DNA of 64,000 nt from Rothia nasimurium (GTDB lineage Bacteria > Actinomycetota > Actinomycetes > Actinomycetales > Micrococcaceae). The first letter of the stretch is position 1, and each line of letters opens with the position of its first letter. The notes beneath the pieces were generated by a model. That model ran no database searches and was not told the DNA's origin. It worked only from the letters and a program-made list of their open reading frames with translations. Positions 25,698 through 34,836 of the stretch are shown here, in pieces. The stretch lies in NCBI RefSeq assembly GCF_928392795.1, contig NZ_CAKMTJ010000001.1, positions 372,001 through 436,000 of the forward strand, read 5' to 3'. The position numbers were made by a program, and so were the translations under genes.

Positions 25698-28261
25698 TGA
25701 CAGCCCGTAAACGAAAGACCCCGGAATTGAGCGAGCAGGCAAAGGACGCCCTGGCCCGGTACGCCGCAGAAGACCGCCTCGATAACGCCCCCCTGACCGA
25801 CTACCTGGGGGCGACCCTGGCCAAGTCCTTTAAGACCCATCTGGGGCTAGAAACCGTGGGGCAGGCCCTGGACTACTACCCCCGCAAGTACCTGCCACGC
25901 GGGGAACTCACCCCCTTCTCATCCCTGGTCGAAGGCGCCGAAGCTACCATCGTCGCCAGGGTAGTGCGGGTGACAACCCGCCAGATGGCATCGCGCCGCG
26001 GATCCATCACAGAAATCACCATCACCGACCAGCTAGATCAGGTTGGCCAGCCCGAGCCCACCTGGCAACCCCCTAACCCCAACGCCTACCGGGGAGCGGC
26101 CCCACCGGCGTCCTACACCCGGGGCTACACCAACCCCCGTCTGCACGGCAGCGCAGGGGGCTCCACCGACACCCAGCTACCGGGCACCCAGCCCAGCTAC
26201 CGGCTGGGAGACATCTTTGGTGGCTACGCCCCCGAACCCTACTCGCTGACAGCCAGCGGCACCATGACCCTAAGCTTCTTCAACGCCTGGACAGCAGCCC
26301 GCGACATTCACGAGGGTGACCATGTCATGTTCTCGGGCAAAGTGGGCTCCTACCGGGGCGAAATCACCCTGACCAACCCCCACTACGCCGTCATCGCCGG
26401 AAAAGAACTGGCCGCCACCCCCGGCGCCAGCGCCGAAGCGATAGAGCGGGCTGCCGCGCGGGCGTCCGCCCCCATACCGGTCTATAAGGCCAGCCCCAAG
26501 TTCCCCACCGATAAGGTGGCCGCAGCCATCGAGACCCTGATTGAGCGCATCAACCTCAAGGAGCTCGAAGACCCCGTCCCCTTTACCGTGCGCAAGAGCC
26601 GCAAGATCCCCTCCCTGGAATGGACCTACCGGGCCGTGCACACCCCCGATACCGAAGAAACCTGGCGGGCAGCCCACCACTCCCTGCGCTACCGCGAGGC
26701 CTTCGTGCTACAGGCCGCTCTGGCCCGTATTCGTGCAGCCCGAGCCGCCCACCAGACCGTTGCCCGCCCCTATGTAGAGGGCGGTTTCGCGGACGCCCTG
26801 CTGGAAGCCCTGCCCTATCAGCTGACCGAGGGCCAGCAGGCCGTTGGTGCAGAAATCCGCTCTGACCTGGCCAGCTCTTCCCCCATGAATCGCCTGCTCC
26901 AGGGGGACGTGGGCTCGGGCAAAACCGTGGTGGCCCTGCGCGCCATGCTGCAGGTGGCAGATAACGGTGCCCAGTCAGCGATGCTGGCTCCCACCGAGGT
27001 TCTGGCTGAACAGCACTACCGGTCGGTCTGCGAGATTCTGGGCGACATGCTGGCCCCGCAGGACGGTTCCGGGAGCGCCGGGGCGGGCGTCCGCGTCGTG
27101 CTGCTCACCGCCTCCCTCAAAACCAAGGCCAAACGGGAAGCCCTGCTGGCTATCGCCTCGGGCGAGGCAGATATCGTCATTGGTACCCACGCCCTGCTCG
27201 GAGACTCGGTGACCTTCGCCGCCCTCGGGCTGGTCGTAGTCGATGAGCAGCACCGCTTCGGCGTTGAACAGCGCGATGCCCTGCGCGGGCCCGGCGGGGA
27301 GCTGCCCCACCGGCTGGTCATGACCGCCACCCCCATACCCCGTACCGTCGCCATGACCGTCTTCGGCGATCTCGACACCTCGGTGCTTGACCAGCTACCG
27401 GCCGGCCGCCAAAAAATTACCACCCACGTGGTGCCGCTGGCAGAGCACCCCCGCTGGGCCGACCGCATCTGGGCCCGCGCCCGCGAAGAAATCGATGCTG
27501 GGCACCAGGTTTATGTGGTGGTGCCCAAAATCGGTGGGGCCGATACCCCCGGTGACGCCGAAGCAGGCCAGACCCTCTTCGGGGCGGGCGGGCTCACCGG
27601 TAAAGGGCTGGGCTCCCAGGCTGCGGCGGGGGAGAGCGCCCGAGGTTCGCTGGCCTCGGTCGAGAGCACCCTGGAGGAGCTAGAGGACGTTCCCGCCCTG
27701 GCCGGGGTGCGCATCGAGGGGCTCCACGGGCGAATGGATACCGCCGAGAAGAACCGGGTCATGACCGAATTCTCCGCCGGTCGCGTTGACCTGCTGGTGT
27801 CTACCACCGTGATTGAGGTGGGTGTGAACGTGCCCAACGCAACTCTCATGATCATTATGGATGCCGACCGCTTCGGTATTTCTGGCCTCCACCAGTTGCG
27901 CGGACGCATCGGCCGCGGCTCCCTGCCCGGCACTTGCCTGCTGGTCACCAAGCAGCCGGCGGACGGCGTCAGTCGGGAGCGACTGGCAGCGGTAGCGGCC
28001 ACCACCGACGGCTTCGAGCTTTCGCGGGTTGACCTGGAACAGCGGCGCGAAGGCGATATTCTCGGCGCTGCCCAGTCAGGGAAGAAGTCCACCCTCAAGC
28101 TGCTGCGGGCCCTGACCGATGCCAAACTCATTGAGCGGGCCCGGCAGGACGCCTTCGGAATTATTGAGGCTGACCCCACCCTGGCTAAACACCCCGATCT
28201 GGCCCGCACCATCGACCGGGCCCTCGACGCCGACCGCGAGGCCTTCCTGGGGCGCGGCTAG
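25697..28261 (+). CDS. recG: ATP-dependent DNA helicase RecG
   Basis: RecG rewinds and regresses stalled replication forks and branch-migrates Holliday junctions. The N-terminal wedge/OB domain (LTPFSSLVEGAEATIVARVV) is interrupted near residues 115-180 by a Pro/Tyr/Gly-rich insert. Helicase domain 1 has Walker A GDVGSGKT and the box II DEQH (VVDEQHRFG). Domain 2 has VSTTVIEVGVNVPNA and LRGRIGRG. A second Gly/Ala-rich insert lies before VRIEGLHGRMD. With 854 residues it is clearly longer than E. coli RecG (693) because of the inserts. Its ATG overlaps the DAK2 stop. Confidence 0.93.
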   Translation: MTARKRKTPELSEQAKDALARYAAEDRLDNAPLTDYLGATLAKSFKTHLGLETVGQALDYYPRKYLPRGELTPFSSLVEGAEATIVARVVRVTTRQMASRRGSITEITITDQLDQVGQPEPTWQPPNPNAYRGAAPPASYTRGYTNPRLHGSAGGSTDTQLPGTQPSYRLGDIFGGYAPEPYSLTASGTMTLSFFNAWTAARDIHEGDHVMFSGKVGSYRGEITLTNPHYAVIAGKELAATPGASAEAIERAAARASAPIPVYKASPKFPTDKVAAAIETLIERINLKELEDPVPFTVRKSRKIPSLEWTYRAVHTPDTEETWRAAHHSLRYREAFVLQAALARIRAARAAHQTVARPYVEGGFADALLEALPYQLTEGQQAVGAEIRSDLASSSPMNRLLQGDVGSGKTVVALRAMLQVADNGAQSAMLAPTEVLAEQHYRSVCEILGDMLAPQDGSGSAGAGVRVVLLTASLKTKAKREALLAIASGEADIVIGTHALLGDSVTFAALGLVVVDEQHRFGVEQRDALRGPGGELPHRLVMTATPIPRTVAMTVFGDLDTSVLDQLPAGRQKITTHVVPLAEHPRWADRIWARAREEIDAGHQVYVVVPKIGGADTPGDAEAGQTLFGAGGLTGKGLGSQAAAGESARGSLASVESTLEELEDVPALAGVRIEGLHGRMDTAEKNRVMTEFSAGRVDLLVSTTVIEVGVNVPNATLMIIMDADRFGISGLHQLRGRIGRGSLPGTCLLVTKQPADGVSRERLAAVAATTDGFELSRVDLEQRREGDILGAAQSGKKSTLKLLRALTDAKLIERARQDAFGIIEADPTLAKHPDLARTIDRALDADREAFLGRG

Positions 28262-28290
28262 ATGCGGCGGTGGAGGACGGAGCCCCCCCC

Positions 28291-28342
28291 GCACTTATTC
28301 TGATATACCCGCAACTAGTTGCGGTCAGAACAGAATAAATGC
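28291..28342. repeat. Nested palindrome between recG and rsmD
   Basis: A perfect 16-bp palindrome CCGCAACTAGTTGCGG (28309-28324) is flanked by outer arms GCACTTATTCTG and CAGAATAAATGC (11 of 12 paired). TTCTGA (28298-28303) and TCAGAA (28325-28330) offer an alternative pairing. No T run follows, so it is not an ordinary terminator. The rest of 28262-28477 shows no gene. Confidence 0.85.
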
Positions 28343-28477
28343 GGTCAACCAAGGCCTACCGTTCAGCACTACGTCACCACATGCCCTGACATCACATCCA
28401 CCTTTGTTCCCGCCCCTGCCTGACGGTACCCTTATAACAGTCCCCACCCCCTACCATCACGAGCGGAGCGCAGCCGA

Positions 28478-29038
28478 ATGAGCCGCATTATTGCAGGAGC
28501 CGCAGGCGGTCTGCGCCTAGCGAATGTCCCCGGTGATAACACCCGCCCCACCACCGACCGGGTTAAAGAAGCCCTCTTCTCTCGCCTGGACACCTACAAC
28601 ATGCTGGACGGTGTACGCGCCCTCGACCTCTTTGGTGGCTCGGGTGCCCTGGGCTGCGAGGCCCTCTCGCGCGGGGCCGCCCATGTGGACTTCGTAGACC
28701 ACTACCCCAAGGCCGTTACCGTCATCGAAAAAAACATTGCCGCCGTGGGCAAGACCGCTGGCGGAACTGCTCGCGTGCATAAGATGACGGCCCGCACCTA
28801 CCTTTCGGCGGGGGCGTCCGCCTGGGACCTGGTCTTTATTGACCCGCCCTACGCCGTGACCAACAGCGAGCTCGAAGATCTGCTGGCCCTGCTGGCGCCC
28901 CGCCTGACCGAGGGAGCGGTGGTGGTGGTTGAACGGGCCTCCCGCACCGACGAGCCCGCCTGGCCCGAAGGCCTTGAAAAGTTTGCCGAGAAAAAATACG
29001 GTGAGACCGTGCTCTATTATGTGGAGCCCGCCGTCTAG
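28478..29038 (+). CDS. rsmD: 16S rRNA (guanine(966)-N(2))-methyltransferase
   Basis: RsmD methylates G966 of 16S rRNA in the assembled small subunit. The 186-residue protein starts with SRIIAGAAGGLRLANVPG and has RPTTDRVKEALF, the SAM-binding motif LDLFGGSGALGCEALSRGA (about 47-65) and the catalytic (D/N)PPY motif as FIDPPYAV. It keeps the usual place between recG and coaD, although two genes have come between it and coaD. Confidence 0.92.
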   Translation: MSRIIAGAAGGLRLANVPGDNTRPTTDRVKEALFSRLDTYNMLDGVRALDLFGGSGALGCEALSRGAAHVDFVDHYPKAVTVIEKNIAAVGKTAGGTARVHKMTARTYLSAGASAWDLVFIDPPYAVTNSELEDLLALLAPRLTEGAVVVVERASRTDEPAWPEGLEKFAEKKYGETVLYYVEPAV

Positions 29039-29052
29039 TTTAGGGTGGAACT

Positions 29053-29670
29053 ATGAGTGAGAACACAAACAACCCCGGGTATCAGCCCCAGCCGACCCCA
29101 GAAACGAACCAGGGAGCGTCCGCGCCCCTGCTGACCGAAAACACCCTGGTGGTGCAGCAAACCCGCAGCTTCATGAGCAATGACTTTGAGATGCAGAGCC
29201 AGGACGGGCGCGTGCTCGGCCGGGTGCTCACCACCGGCTCAACCGCGGGCCGCCTGCTCAAGGGCAACCGCACCTTTGACCTGGTCGACGGTAACGGGAA
29301 CCTTCTTCTCAAGATCGTTGACCCCTTTGACTTTGGCCTGGACCGCTACGAACTGCTGAACCCCGATGGTTCCCTCTTCGCCCACGTGCAAAAGCAGTTC
29401 TCTTTCATGCGCAAGCGCCTGACCATCGAACTGCCTGGCCTCACCCTGGAGCTCGAAGGTAGCCTCTTTGAATACGACTTCAACATTACGGTCAATGGCC
29501 ATGTCGCTGCCCGCGTCGCCCGCGAGTGGGGTGGCCTGGTAGCTGGTCTGCGCGGTAAAAGCCGTTACGGGGTGAACTTTGACCCCGGTGCCCCCGAACC
29601 TGTACGGCTGGCCATTCTGGGTGGCCTGGTGGCCCTCGATTTGATTCGAGCTAAGGACGCCCGCAACTAG
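29053..29670 (+). CDS. LURP-one-related (Tubby/scramblase-like) protein
   Basis: The 205-residue protein begins with a polar Pro/Gln/Asn-rich stretch (1-25), followed by a domain of repeated beta strands: FMSNDFEMQSQDGRVLGRVL, TFDLVDGNGNLLLKIVDP, RYELLNPDGSLFAHVQKQFS and FNITVNGHVAARVAREW. That pattern fits the LURP-one-related fold, a Tubby-like beta barrel; bacterial members have no known function. The final helix is hydrophobic (VRLAILGGLVALDLI), as in scramblase-like proteins. It starts 14 bases after rsmD and is probably co-transcribed. Confidence 0.7.
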   Translation: MSENTNNPGYQPQPTPETNQGASAPLLTENTLVVQQTRSFMSNDFEMQSQDGRVLGRVLTTGSTAGRLLKGNRTFDLVDGNGNLLLKIVDPFDFGLDRYELLNPDGSLFAHVQKQFSFMRKRLTIELPGLTLELEGSLFEYDFNITVNGHVAARVAREWGGLVAGLRGKSRYGVNFDPGAPEPVRLAILGGLVALDLIRAKDARN

Positions 29671-29676
29671 CAGAAC

Positions 29677-30894
29677 CTAGCCGCTGTAGGCGCGCAGGTG
29701 GGCGGCGGCGTCCTGCAATACTTCCGGGCGCTTACAGAAGGCAAAGCGCACGTAGGTCTCTACCTGCTGCCGATAGCTCTCGGTGGTAAAGGCGGTCAGC
29801 GGAATCAGGGCTACCCCGGCCTGCGCGGGAAGACGCTGGCAGAGTTCTTCTGCCGATTTGAGGCCCTGTTCAGCTAAGACCTGTGATACATCGGCCACGG
29901 CGAAGAAGGTACCGGCCGGGGGAGTCACCGCCCAGGGGGAGCCTGCTAGGTTTTCCACCAAAACCTGACGCTGCTGGGCGTAGCGCTCTTTGACCCCTGA
30001 GTAAAAATCGTCACCCAGTCCCACACCGATAGCTGCAGCAGCCTGTAGAGGAGCCGCCGCAGAGTGAGTGAAGTAGCCCTTGACCAGGCGAATAGGGAGT
30101 ATGAGGTCTGCCGGGCCGGTCATCCAGCCCACCCGCCAGCCGGTGGCAGAATGGGTTTTCGAAATTGCGGAGACTGCCACCGTCCGCTCAGCCGCTCCCG
30201 GGAGGGTCTGAATGGGCTGGTAAGGGCCGTCAAAAACCAGGTGCTCGTAGACCTGATCGGCCAGAATGACCGCGTTGAACTTGGTCGCCAGCTCTACAAT
30301 CTTGGTCTTGGCTTCGACTGAGAATACCGCTCCGGTGGGGTTATGCGGGTCATTGACCACCACCAGGGCAGTGCGGTCAGAAAAAGCCGACTCGAGGGCG
30401 TCCAGGTCGGGTTCAAAGCTGGGCGGCACGAGCGGAACGGTGCGGACGCGCGCCCCGGCCAGGGCGGCAGCGGCTGGGTAGAGGTCGTAGTAGGGCTCAA
30501 AGAGGATAACCTCGTCCCCGGGCTCTACCAGGGCCGCTATGGTGGCAGCGAGAGCTTCAGAGGCACCTGCTGTTACCGTCACCTGGGTATCGGGGTCGAG
30601 GGTAAGCCCGTAGAAACGCTGCTGGTGCTCGGCAATTGCCTGGCGCAGAGCCGGGTTGCCCGCAATCGTGGCATATTGATTGACTCCGTCCGCCAGGGCC
30701 TGCGCTGCGGCGTCAAGCATCTCGGCGGGCCCGTCCGTGTCTGGAAAACCCTGGCCCAGATTCAGGGCACCGTAGCGGTGAGCAAGGGCCGACATCTCTT
30801 CGAAGATGGTAGAGCGCCAGTGGCCGTCCGCCCCCATCAGCCCGGCCGCTATCCCAACCCGTTCAAAGGCCCGTTGCTTCTTCTCAGTGGCCAT
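29677..30894 (-). CDS. Class I/II aminotransferase (fold I, PLP)
   Basis: The 405-residue enzyme has the fold I landmarks: YGALNLGQGFPDTDGP at the N-terminus, VTAGASEALAATIAAL, NDPHNPTGAVF, the PLP-lysine motif SAISKTHSATGWRVGW and the C-terminal YVRFAFCKRPEVL. The closest well-known group is the methionine/kynurenine aminotransferase (YbdL/KAT) type. N-succinyldiaminopimelate aminotransferase (DapC) is an alternative often annotated for such genes in actinobacteria. The sequence alone does not decide the substrate. It is convergent with the LURP-one gene with six bases between and no clear terminator. Confidence 0.85.
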   Translation of the reverse strand: MATEKKQRAFERVGIAAGLMGADGHWRSTIFEEMSALAHRYGALNLGQGFPDTDGPAEMLDAAAQALADGVNQYATIAGNPALRQAIAEHQQRFYGLTLDPDTQVTVTAGASEALAATIAALVEPGDEVILFEPYYDLYPAAAALAGARVRTVPLVPPSFEPDLDALESAFSDRTALVVVNDPHNPTGAVFSVEAKTKIVELATKFNAVILADQVYEHLVFDGPYQPIQTLPGAAERTVAVSAISKTHSATGWRVGWMTGPADLILPIRLVKGYFTHSAAAPLQAAAAIGVGLGDDFYSGVKERYAQQRQVLVENLAGSPWAVTPPAGTFFAVADVSQVLAEQGLKSAEELCQRLPAQAGVALIPLTAFTTESYRQQVETYVRFAFCKRPEVLQDAAAHLRAYSG

Positions 30895-31037
30895 CCGGTG
30901 CCTACCCCGCTCTCGTCTAGCCCACCGCCGTACGTGCAGGGCGGGCGTCCGTATCTTTGTCTGAACCCAAGATTACCGGCCTAGCCCTGTTGCCCAAGAG
31001 AGCATGACTTAGTGTGTCATACCTAACCAACCTGCGG

Positions 31038-31043
31038 TAGCCT
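31038..31043 (+). promoter_or_regulatory. coaD -10, leaderless type
   Basis: TAGCCT lies six bases before ATG 31050, the same spacing as at leuB and the FAH-family gene. Confidence 0.5.
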
Positions 31044-31049
31044 AGAGAC

Positions 31050-31526
31050 ATGCAATTGGTTGTCTGCCCCGGATCCTTTGACCCCATCCATAACGGTCAC
31101 GTCGAAATCATCACCCGCGCCGCAAAAATCTACGGTAACGTCATCGTCGCGGTCTCCCACAACTCCAAGAAAAAGTACCGCTTCACCCTCGAAGAGCGCG
31201 TCGCCATGGTTGAGGAAACCTTCGCCCTGTTCGACGGGGTGAGTGCCAAAGTGCTACCCGAGGGGGAGCTACTGGCTAACTTCGTGCGCGACCAGGGGTC
31301 CGTGCTCATCGTGAAGGGGCTGCGCAATACCGCTGACTATGAATACGAGGCTCCCATGGCCTCGATGAACCGGCACATCGCCGGGGTTGAAACCAGCTTT
31401 ATCGCCGGAGACCCCAAGTACAACCACATCTCATCGACCATCGTTAAAGAGGTCGCAGGCTTCGGTGGGGACGTGCGGGCTTTCGTCCCGCGCGCGGTGC
31501 AGCGAGCCCTCTACCCCGAGCATTAA
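31050..31526 (+). CDS. coaD: Phosphopantetheine adenylyltransferase
   Basis: CoaD transfers AMP from ATP to 4'-phosphopantetheine, the penultimate step of coenzyme A synthesis. The 158-residue protein has the nucleotidyltransferase motif CPGSFDPIHNGHVEII (with T/HxGH), EERVAMVEE and KGLRNTADYEYE, and the second signature YNHISSTIVKEVA near the C-terminus. All are normal for the hexameric bacterial enzyme. It has its own leaderless promoter. Confidence 0.95.
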   Translation: MQLVVCPGSFDPIHNGHVEIITRAAKIYGNVIVAVSHNSKKKYRFTLEERVAMVEETFALFDGVSAKVLPEGELLANFVRDQGSVLIVKGLRNTADYEYEAPMASMNRHIAGVETSFIAGDPKYNHISSTIVKEVAGFGGDVRAFVPRAVQRALYPEH

Positions 31527-31562
31527 TGTGGTCAGCCAAACAAGAGGTTAAACCTAGAGCGC

Positions 31563-31592
31563 TTGATTCGGCCGGTCTTAAGCCCCTAAAAT
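31563..31592 (+). promoter_or_regulatory. Promoter of yceD-rpmF-rnc
   Basis: TTGATT (31563-31568), an 18-bp spacer and TAAAAT (31587-31592). Transcription would start near 31599, giving a short leader that contains the ribosome site AGGGAG at 31618-31623. Confidence 0.65.
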
Positions 31593-31629
31593 AGGTACTT
31601 GGTTTAAAACATTCGATAGGGAGTTCGTC

Positions 31630-32178
31630 ATTTCACGAAAAGATTCATCGCCCCTTAAGATCTCGGTTCGAGATCTAGCTCATCGCCCGGGCGCAATGGA
31701 GACCCTTGATGAAGTTCTGCCAGCGCCAAGCGACTTTGGCAACGCTCTGATTGAGGCGGAAGAAGGCAGCGACATTGACCTCAATGTTCGCCTGGAATCC
31801 GTTTCAGATGGTATCTTGGTAACTGGTACTGCAACTGTCACCGTTTCCGGTGAATGCAGCCTCTGCCTAGACCCGGTTGACTTTGATGTTACAGCCGATG
31901 TTCAAGAGCTTTTTGTTTTCGAGAAGGCCCCCGAAGGCGGCCCCGAAGATGAAGTAGATGAGCAGTACGCCGTAGAGAACGATGAAATTGATCTCGAACC
32001 GGCGCTGCGGGACGCAGTGATTCTTCAACTGCCGTTCCAACCTGTTTGCAGTGACTCCTGCCAGGGCCTGTGCTCCGAATGCGGCGCACGCCTAGAGGAC
32101 GACCCTGAGCACCACCATGAGGTCATCGACCCCCGGTGGAACGCGCTATCAGCGCTGCTCGATGCGAACGACAAATAA
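31630..32178 (+). CDS. yceD: DUF177 (YceD) protein with a probable ATT start
   Basis: YceD-type proteins lie before rpmF and are linked to ribosome and rRNA accumulation. The first ATG in this frame, at 31696, lacks a ribosome site. It would also drop LKISVRDLAHRPGAM, which matches the usual N-terminal family segment (R-x-L-x-R-R-P-G-x-M). The frame is open up to a TAA at 31579 but contains no ATG, GTG, TTG or CTG before 31696. ATT 31630 lies six bases after AGGGAG and within the transcript of the promoter at 31563, so I take it as the start (182 residues). Zinc-type cysteines are GECSLCLDP, and CSDSCQGLCSECG near the end. It is operonic with rpmF, 33 bases on. Confidence 0.75.
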   Translation: MSRKDSSPLKISVRDLAHRPGAMETLDEVLPAPSDFGNALIEAEEGSDIDLNVRLESVSDGILVTGTATVTVSGECSLCLDPVDFDVTADVQELFVFEKAPEGGPEDEVDEQYAVENDEIDLEPALRDAVILQLPFQPVCSDSCQGLCSECGARLEDDPEHHHEVIDPRWNALSALLDANDK

Positions 32179-32211
32179 AACTTATAAAGCAACAAGAGAA
32201 AAGAGATAGCT

Positions 32212-32415
32212 GTGGCTGTTCCCAAGCGGAAAATGTCCCGTGCTAACACCCGCGCCCGCCGTTCCCAGTGGAAGGCTTCCGTTCCTCAGCTGGTCAAGAC
32301 CGTAGAAAACGGTCGCGTCACCTACTCCCTGCCCCACCAGGCAAAGCTCGTGACTGACTCAGCTGGCAACGAACTCTTCTACGAGTACAAGGGCCGCAAG
32401 GTAGCTGACGCCTAA
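32212..32415 (+). CDS. rpmF: 50S ribosomal protein L32
   Basis: L32 is a small protein of the large ribosomal subunit. The 67 residues begin [19 protein letters not shown], the conserved basic N-terminus of the family. The cysteines of zinc-binding L32 are absent, so this is the C-minus type. Start GTG 32212 follows AAAAGAG. It is the middle gene of yceD-rpmF-rnc. Confidence 0.95.
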   Translation: MAVPKRKMSRANTRARRSQWKASVPQLVKTVENGRVTYSLPHQAKLVTDSAGNELFYEYKGRKVADA

Positions 32416-32425
32416 TTCGCGCCTT

Positions 32426-33109
32426 ATGACTAACTCTGCATCACAAGAGTTTCTGAAACGTCTCGGTATCGACCTCGATACCGAGACGTTTCAGCTTGCA
32501 ATGACTCACCGCTCCTACTCCTTTGAAAACGGCGGCATACCCCACAACGAGCGCCTAGAATTCCTGGGCGACTCCGTGCTGTCCCTGGCCGTCGCCTCAG
32601 AGCTCTACAAGAAGTTCCCTGACCTGCCCGAGGGCGAGCTGGTCAAGCGCCACCACGTGATTGTTTCTACCCGAACCCTGGCCAACCTGGCCCGCAGCCT
32701 CAAGCTGGGGCCCTGCGTCCGACTGGGTAAGGGGGAGAAGAAAACCGGTGGTGCCGATAAGGACTCCATCCTGGCTGACACCATGGAAGCCGTATTCGGT
32801 GCCGTGTATATGAAGCACGGCCCTGAGGCCGCCCACCAGCTCGTGCTGGCCCATACCTCCCACCTGCTGGATGACAACAAGACCCTGAATATCGGGCGCG
32901 ACTGGAAGACTGAAATCCAGGAATACGCTGCCGCCCAGGGCACCGGCGAGCCCGTCTACGAGGTTGAGGGCACCGGCCCCGACCACGCCCGCCGCTACAC
33001 CGCCAAGGTCCTCCTGGCCGGGAAGGTCATGGGGCAGGGCAAGGGCACCAGCAAGAAGGAAGCCGAGCGTATGGCTGCCGAACAGGCCTACTACAGGGTC
33101 TACGGCTAG
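32426..33109 (+). CDS. rnc: Ribonuclease III
   Basis: RNase III cuts double-stranded RNA in rRNA precursors and some mRNAs. The 227-residue protein has the catalytic motif NERLEFLGDSVLSL (about 34-47), the second acidic cluster DTMEAVFGAVY, and a C-terminal double-stranded RNA binding domain from about 155 (DWKTEIQEYAAAQ to KKEAERMAAEQAYYRVYG). It starts ten bases after rpmF and ends the operon at a terminator. Confidence 0.95.
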   Translation: MTNSASQEFLKRLGIDLDTETFQLAMTHRSYSFENGGIPHNERLEFLGDSVLSLAVASELYKKFPDLPEGELVKRHHVIVSTRTLANLARSLKLGPCVRLGKGEKKTGGADKDSILADTMEAVFGAVYMKHGPEAAHQLVLAHTSHLLDDNKTLNIGRDWKTEIQEYAAAQGTGEPVYEVEGTGPDHARRYTAKVLLAGKVMGQGKGTSKKEAERMAAEQAYYRVYG

Positions 33110-33133
33110 GCCAAGCAAGACTTTACCTACACA

Positions 33134-33180
33134 AAGAGGGGCGGCTCCACCGAAAGATATCGGTGGAGCCCCCCTCTTGT
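33134..33180. terminator. Bidirectional terminator between rnc and the permease gene
   Basis: AAGAGGGG...GGCTCCACCGA (33134-33153, one bulged C) pairs with TCGGTGGAGCC and CCCCTCTT (33160-33178). It lies between convergent genes. Confidence 0.85.
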
Positions 33181-33209
33181 CGTGCTACCAGGCTGATGCC
33201 TTGCTGCGG

Positions 33210-34718
33210 CTAGGGCAGGCTGATTTCGTCATCCCTACCCACAATGTTGATAGAGGTGGTCTGGGTGGGAACCTGCTCTAAACGCTCGGCTGCCAGAGCC
33301 CGTACTCGCTTGCGGACGGCCAGCCAGCCAACCACCAGCACGGGCACCACCAGAAGCATGGCCGCCAGGGCGTAGGTGCCGATGGGGTAGTCGAAGGCGA
33401 TGAGCACCAGTACACCCACCAGGAAGGCCATGGTGAGCCAGTTGGTGACGGGCGCTAGGGGAGCCTGATACTCGGGGCGGACGCGCTCACCCCGGCGGGC
33501 CATGGCCACAAAGCGCTGGTGGGGTAGGGTGATGGCCATCCAGCCAATCACGATACAGACGGCTGAGATGTTGAGGACGATCTCAAAGGCCTCTGAGGGC
33601 TTCCAGTAGTTGATGGCTACACCGAGCAGGGCCACGGCGCCGGTGAGCAGGATACCGCCAATGGGTACGCCAGACTTGCTCATAGCCCCGGTGAAGCGGG
33701 GAGCTGAGCCGTTCATGGCCATGGAGTGGGTGATACGGCCTGTGGAGTAGAGACCCGCGTTCAGCGATGAGGCCGCTGCGGTAATGACCACCAGCTGCAT
33801 GATGGGGGCAGCGTAGTCGACCCCGATAGAACCGAAGAAGGTGACGAAGGGGGACTCGTCAGCTGAGTAAGCGTCGTAGGGCAGCAGCAGGGAGAGCAGC
33901 AGTACGGAGCCTACATAGAAGAGGGCGATACGCCAGACCACGGTATTGATGGCCTTGGGGATAGCCTTGCGGGGGTCCTTGATTTCACCCGAGGCTGTAC
34001 CGACCAGCTCAATACCGGAGTAGGCGAAGATAACGCCCTGAGAGACCACCAGGGCAGCCAGCAGGCCGTTGGGGAGGAAACCGGACTCCGCGATATGGGT
34101 AAAGCCCACGGGGGAACCGGTGGGGGTACCAAAAATGACGAAGAAGATGCCAATCACCATGAAAAGCAGCAGGGAGCCCACCTTGATGAGGGCAAACCAG
34201 AACTCGAGTTCACCAAAGATCTTGACCGAAATTAGGTTCATCGAGACCACCACAACAATGACGACCAACGCCACAACCCACTGGTCTATCTGCTCAATAG
34301 CCGGGATGTACTGGCCGAACCAGTTGAAGTAGATAGCGATAGCGGTGGCATCGACGATGGCGGTGGCGGCCCAGGAGAACCAGTACATCCAGCCCACGAA
34401 GAAGGCCCATTTTTCGCCGTAGAATTCGCGGGTGTAGCTCACGAAGGAGCCGGACGAGGGGCGGTAGCTGACCAGTTCACCCAGCTGCCGCAGAATCAGG
34501 TAGCCGAAAAAACCTGCGATCGCGTAGAGGAAGATGAGGGAGGGGCCGGCGTCGTGCAGGCGTCCGCCCGCGCCGAGAAAGAGGCCGGTTCCGATGGACC
34601 CGCCCATGGCAATCATCTGAATCTGCCGGGGCTTGAGGCCCTGCTGGAAGCCCTCTTGCTCGTGGGCGAAGGACGGCACATCAGCGTGCTGCCCCGTGGG
34701 GGTTGGGGGTGTCGACAA
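33210..34718 (-). CDS. Amino acid permease, AnsP-like
   Basis: The 502-residue protein is an APC-superfamily amino acid:proton symporter with about twelve membrane helices. The first helix motif MIAMGGSIGTGLFLGAGG and the helix 2-3 region ELVSYRPSSGSFVSYTREFYG are typical of the amino acid transporter (AAT) family. The latter, with VGWMYWFSWAATAIVDATAIA, is close to L-asparagine permeases (AnsP). I infer uptake of asparagine or a related amino acid. Cytoplasmic N- and C-termini are polar. It lies alone between rnc and mutM, outside the conserved order, with AGGAGAG upstream of ATG 34718. Confidence 0.85.
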   Translation of the reverse strand: MSTPPTPTGQHADVPSFAHEQEGFQQGLKPRQIQMIAMGGSIGTGLFLGAGGRLHDAGPSLIFLYAIAGFFGYLILRQLGELVSYRPSSGSFVSYTREFYGEKWAFFVGWMYWFSWAATAIVDATAIAIYFNWFGQYIPAIEQIDQWVVALVVIVVVVSMNLISVKIFGELEFWFALIKVGSLLLFMVIGIFFVIFGTPTGSPVGFTHIAESGFLPNGLLAALVVSQGVIFAYSGIELVGTASGEIKDPRKAIPKAINTVVWRIALFYVGSVLLLSLLLPYDAYSADESPFVTFFGSIGVDYAAPIMQLVVITAAASSLNAGLYSTGRITHSMAMNGSAPRFTGAMSKSGVPIGGILLTGAVALLGVAINYWKPSEAFEIVLNISAVCIVIGWMAITLPHQRFVAMARRGERVRPEYQAPLAPVTNWLTMAFLVGVLVLIAFDYPIGTYALAAMLLVVPVLVVGWLAVRKRVRALAAERLEQVPTQTTSINIVGRDDEISLP

Positions 34719-34836
34719 AAGTCTCTCCTTTTACAGAAGGGTTGGTTCTGCCCCTGCCGCCCGCCATATATCAGTAGGCTGGTGACAGGTGAGAATGCAC
34801 AGGGTCTATTCTGCACCTGATATGTTCAATATGTGG

